Assembly (NCBI RefSeq): GCF_015319165.1
Contig: NZ_JADIVZ010000003.1
Coordinates: 1-64,000 of the forward strand
DNA length: 64,000 nucleotides
DNA from: Nocardioides acrostichi
GTDB taxonomy: Bacteria; Actinomycetota; Actinomycetes; Propionibacteriales; Nocardioidaceae
Reading direction: 5' to 3'
Numbering within the stretch: position 1 is the stretch's first letter; the number at the start of each line of letters is the position of its first letter. The position numbers and the translations under genes were made by a program. Positions 62,698 to 64,000 of the stretch are shown one piece after another. Below the pieces are notes generated by a model. That model was given only the letters and a program-made list of their open reading frames with translations, was not told the origin of the DNA and searched no databases.

Positions 62698-62728
62698 GAT
62701 AGAACAGGTGTTCGATTATAATCGGGTC
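62698..62728 (+). promoter_or_regulatory. LexA (SOS) box overlapping a consensus promoter of a leaderless gene
   Basis: AGAACAGGTGTTCG (62701-62714) fits the Gram-positive SOS box CGAAC-N4-GTTCG with one mismatch. A perfect TATAAT follows at 62717-62722. The start ATG at 62729 is 6 nt past the -10, so transcription probably begins at or next to it and there is no ribosome site. DNA-damage control of the downstream gene is predicted. Confidence 0.68.
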
Positions 62729-64000
62729 ATGAACTCCGATGCGCTGGCTGACCTGAGCGAGGACGAGCTCCTCGACCTGGCCGGCGAACGCGCCGAGGAA
62801 GCACGCCGGGCCGAGACCGATCTGCTGCATCTGGCCTACCAGTGGGCGGTCATCAACCACCCGAACCGCAGACGGGAGAAGCAGATCCCCGGCGCCGAAC
62901 GCGATCGGGCCTACGGCGGTGCGGGTAGCCCGGAGGTCGCGGAGTTCGCCGCCGCCTCGCTGGGTGCGCGGATCCGGCGCACGACGTGGGCCGCTCGTGC
63001 CTTGATGGCCGACGCGCTCGACCTGCAGCACCGGCTCCCCAACCTCTGGTCGCGAGTCCAAACAGGCGAGGTCCGCGCCTCCTACGCCCGCCACGTCGCC
63101 ACCCGCACCCGTGACCTCGAACCCGACCAGGCCGGCTACGTCGACGACCGCGTCGCCGAATCCGCCGACGGACGGATTCCCTGGACCCGGTTCGAGACCC
63201 TCGTGGCCGGTGCCATCGTCTCAGCGGCCCCCGCATTGGCGGCTGAGAAGCAGGAGAGGGCCCGCCGGGCCCGGTTCGCTCGCCGTGTCGGCACCCCCGA
63301 GCTCGGGATGGCCTCGTTCATGGTCCGCGCCGACGCGGCGACCATCGAACAGATCGATGCCGCCGTCACCGCCGCCACCGAGACCGTCACTGCGGCTGAC
63401 CCGGACCTGCCCGCGGATGAGGCTGCGGTCCAAGCCGTCCTGCGCCTGGTCACCGGCACCGCCCTGGGCGCGGCGTCGCCGGCGGCGAAGGTCGACCTGT
63501 GGGTCCATCTGCCTCACGACCCCCGCCCCACCGCCGCCGATCCCGAATCCGGGGCCATGACCCGGCAACCCCGCACCGTCCGGGCCGGCGGAAGGGCGAC
63601 CGGGGAACAGCCCGTCACCGAAGGCTGGGTCCGCGACGTCCTCGGACCCCACGCATCGTTCACGATCCGCCCAGTGTTCTACCCCCGCGAGCAAGCGGCG
63701 GTGGATGCCTACGAGATCCCCGAGCGCCACCGCCGTGCCGTGCAGATCCTGAGCCCGGCCGACTGCTTCCCCTACGGCTCCGCGACCACCACGACCGCCC
63801 CCACGATGCAGCTCGATCACACCGAGGCCTACGACCACGGACCCCCCGGTCGGGCGGCTCCGCCGGGGCAGACGAGGGTAGAGAATCTCGGACACCTCAC
63901 CACGACCCACCACCGCATCAAGACCCACGGCGGCTGGCATGTCGTCCAACCCGTCCCCGGCATCTATCTGTGGACCGACCCCCACGACCACCACTACCTG
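62729..64000 (+). CDS. DUF222 / HNH endonuclease-like (13E12 repeat family) protein, 3' partial
   Basis: The frame runs 424 codons from ATG 62729 to the window end without a stop. It has the DUF222 region (LSEDELLDLAGERAEEARRA, RTTWAARALMADALDLQHRL, GEVRASYARHVATRTRDLEP) and then an HNH-type block, MQLDHTEAYDHG, with NLGHLTTTHHRIKTHGGWHV. The protein should end soon after the window. 13E12-family genes are multi-copy in actinobacteria, and in M. tuberculosis several are LexA-regulated. The SOS-like box and the adjacent transposase relic suit a mobile, damage-induced endonuclease. Confidence 0.88.
   Translation, partial: MNSDALADLSEDELLDLAGERAEEARRAETDLLHLAYQWAVINHPNRRREKQIPGAERDRAYGGAGSPEVAEFAAASLGARIRRTTWAARALMADALDLQHRLPNLWSRVQTGEVRASYARHVATRTRDLEPDQAGYVDDRVAESADGRIPWTRFETLVAGAIVSAAPALAAEKQERARRARFARRVGTPELGMASFMVRADAATIEQIDAAVTAATETVTAADPDLPADEAAVQAVLRLVTGTALGAASPAAKVDLWVHLPHDPRPTAADPESGAMTRQPRTVRAGGRATGEQPVTEGWVRDVLGPHASFTIRPVFYPREQAAVDAYEIPERHRRAVQILSPADCFPYGSATTTTAPTMQLDHTEAYDHGPPGRAAPPGQTRVENLGHLTTTHHRIKTHGGWHVVQPVPGIYLWTDPHDHHYL

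Overview
The window is high-GC DNA from an actinobacterium. GTG starts are frequent, many genes overlap by 4 nt (ATGA or GTGA), and the content is typical of that phylum: a pmt/rsmI/tatD/rpfB/rsmA/ispE block, gluABCD, PPOX proteins, MmpL, DUF222/HNH (13E12-type) genes and GGTGGTTGAGCCG-type interspersed repeats. The repeats and gene set fit Nocardioidaceae (Nocardioides or Aeromicrobium-like) best, but that placement is an inference.

Bases 1-14,670 form an accessory island, visibly richer in A/T at wobble positions than the rest. It carries a one-direction cassette of nuclease-type genes: a TatD-like hydrolase, an SF1 helicase with a large unknown N-terminus, a DUF6884 + GIY-YIG protein, an AbiJ-NTD-like + QxK endonuclease, an RNase H-like protein, and an EVE-like + DUF3883 protein. 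Next come a divergent HTH/membrane pair, a complete ABC-three-component (ABC-3C) locus (nuclease effector, middle component, Rad50-like ATPase), a small HTH gene, a possible MazF remnant and a MntA-HepT pair. The island ends at a fragment resembling the 3' half of a tRNA, as expected for an attachment site. The cassette at 31-7974 is the best candidate for an undescribed defence system.

Bases 14,800-21,800 are a zone of small regulated units and gene decay: a frameshifted MerR gene with its divergent SnoaL target, a MarR/oxidoreductase pair with an operator, a broken PPOX gene, a P450 ghost, two crcB genes behind a fluoride-riboswitch-like leader, and a 27-residue membrane peptide.

Bases 21,900-43,500 hold lipid/steroid-like oxidative metabolism: an MmpL transporter, an enoyl-CoA hydratase-family protein, a reductase beside a KstR-like box, a 3-hydroxyisobutyrate-dehydrogenase-like protein, TetR + P450, a secreted beta-helix protein, an Old Yellow Enzyme, two zinc alcohol dehydrogenases, a DUF3556 membrane protein, a Baeyer-Villiger monooxygenase with TetR, a SNF2 ATPase and an SDR. 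Tandem and interspersed repeats sit between genes.

Bases 43,500-61,800 are core chromosome: pmt, a carboxylate-amine ligase, rsmI, tatD-rpfB-rsmA-ispE, an ABC-F protein, a TamR-like regulator with trans-aconitate methyltransferase, a CsoR-family protein and the gluABCD glutamate uptake operon. The right end has a decayed IS481-type transposase and a DUF222/HNH gene under an apparent LexA box, running off the window.
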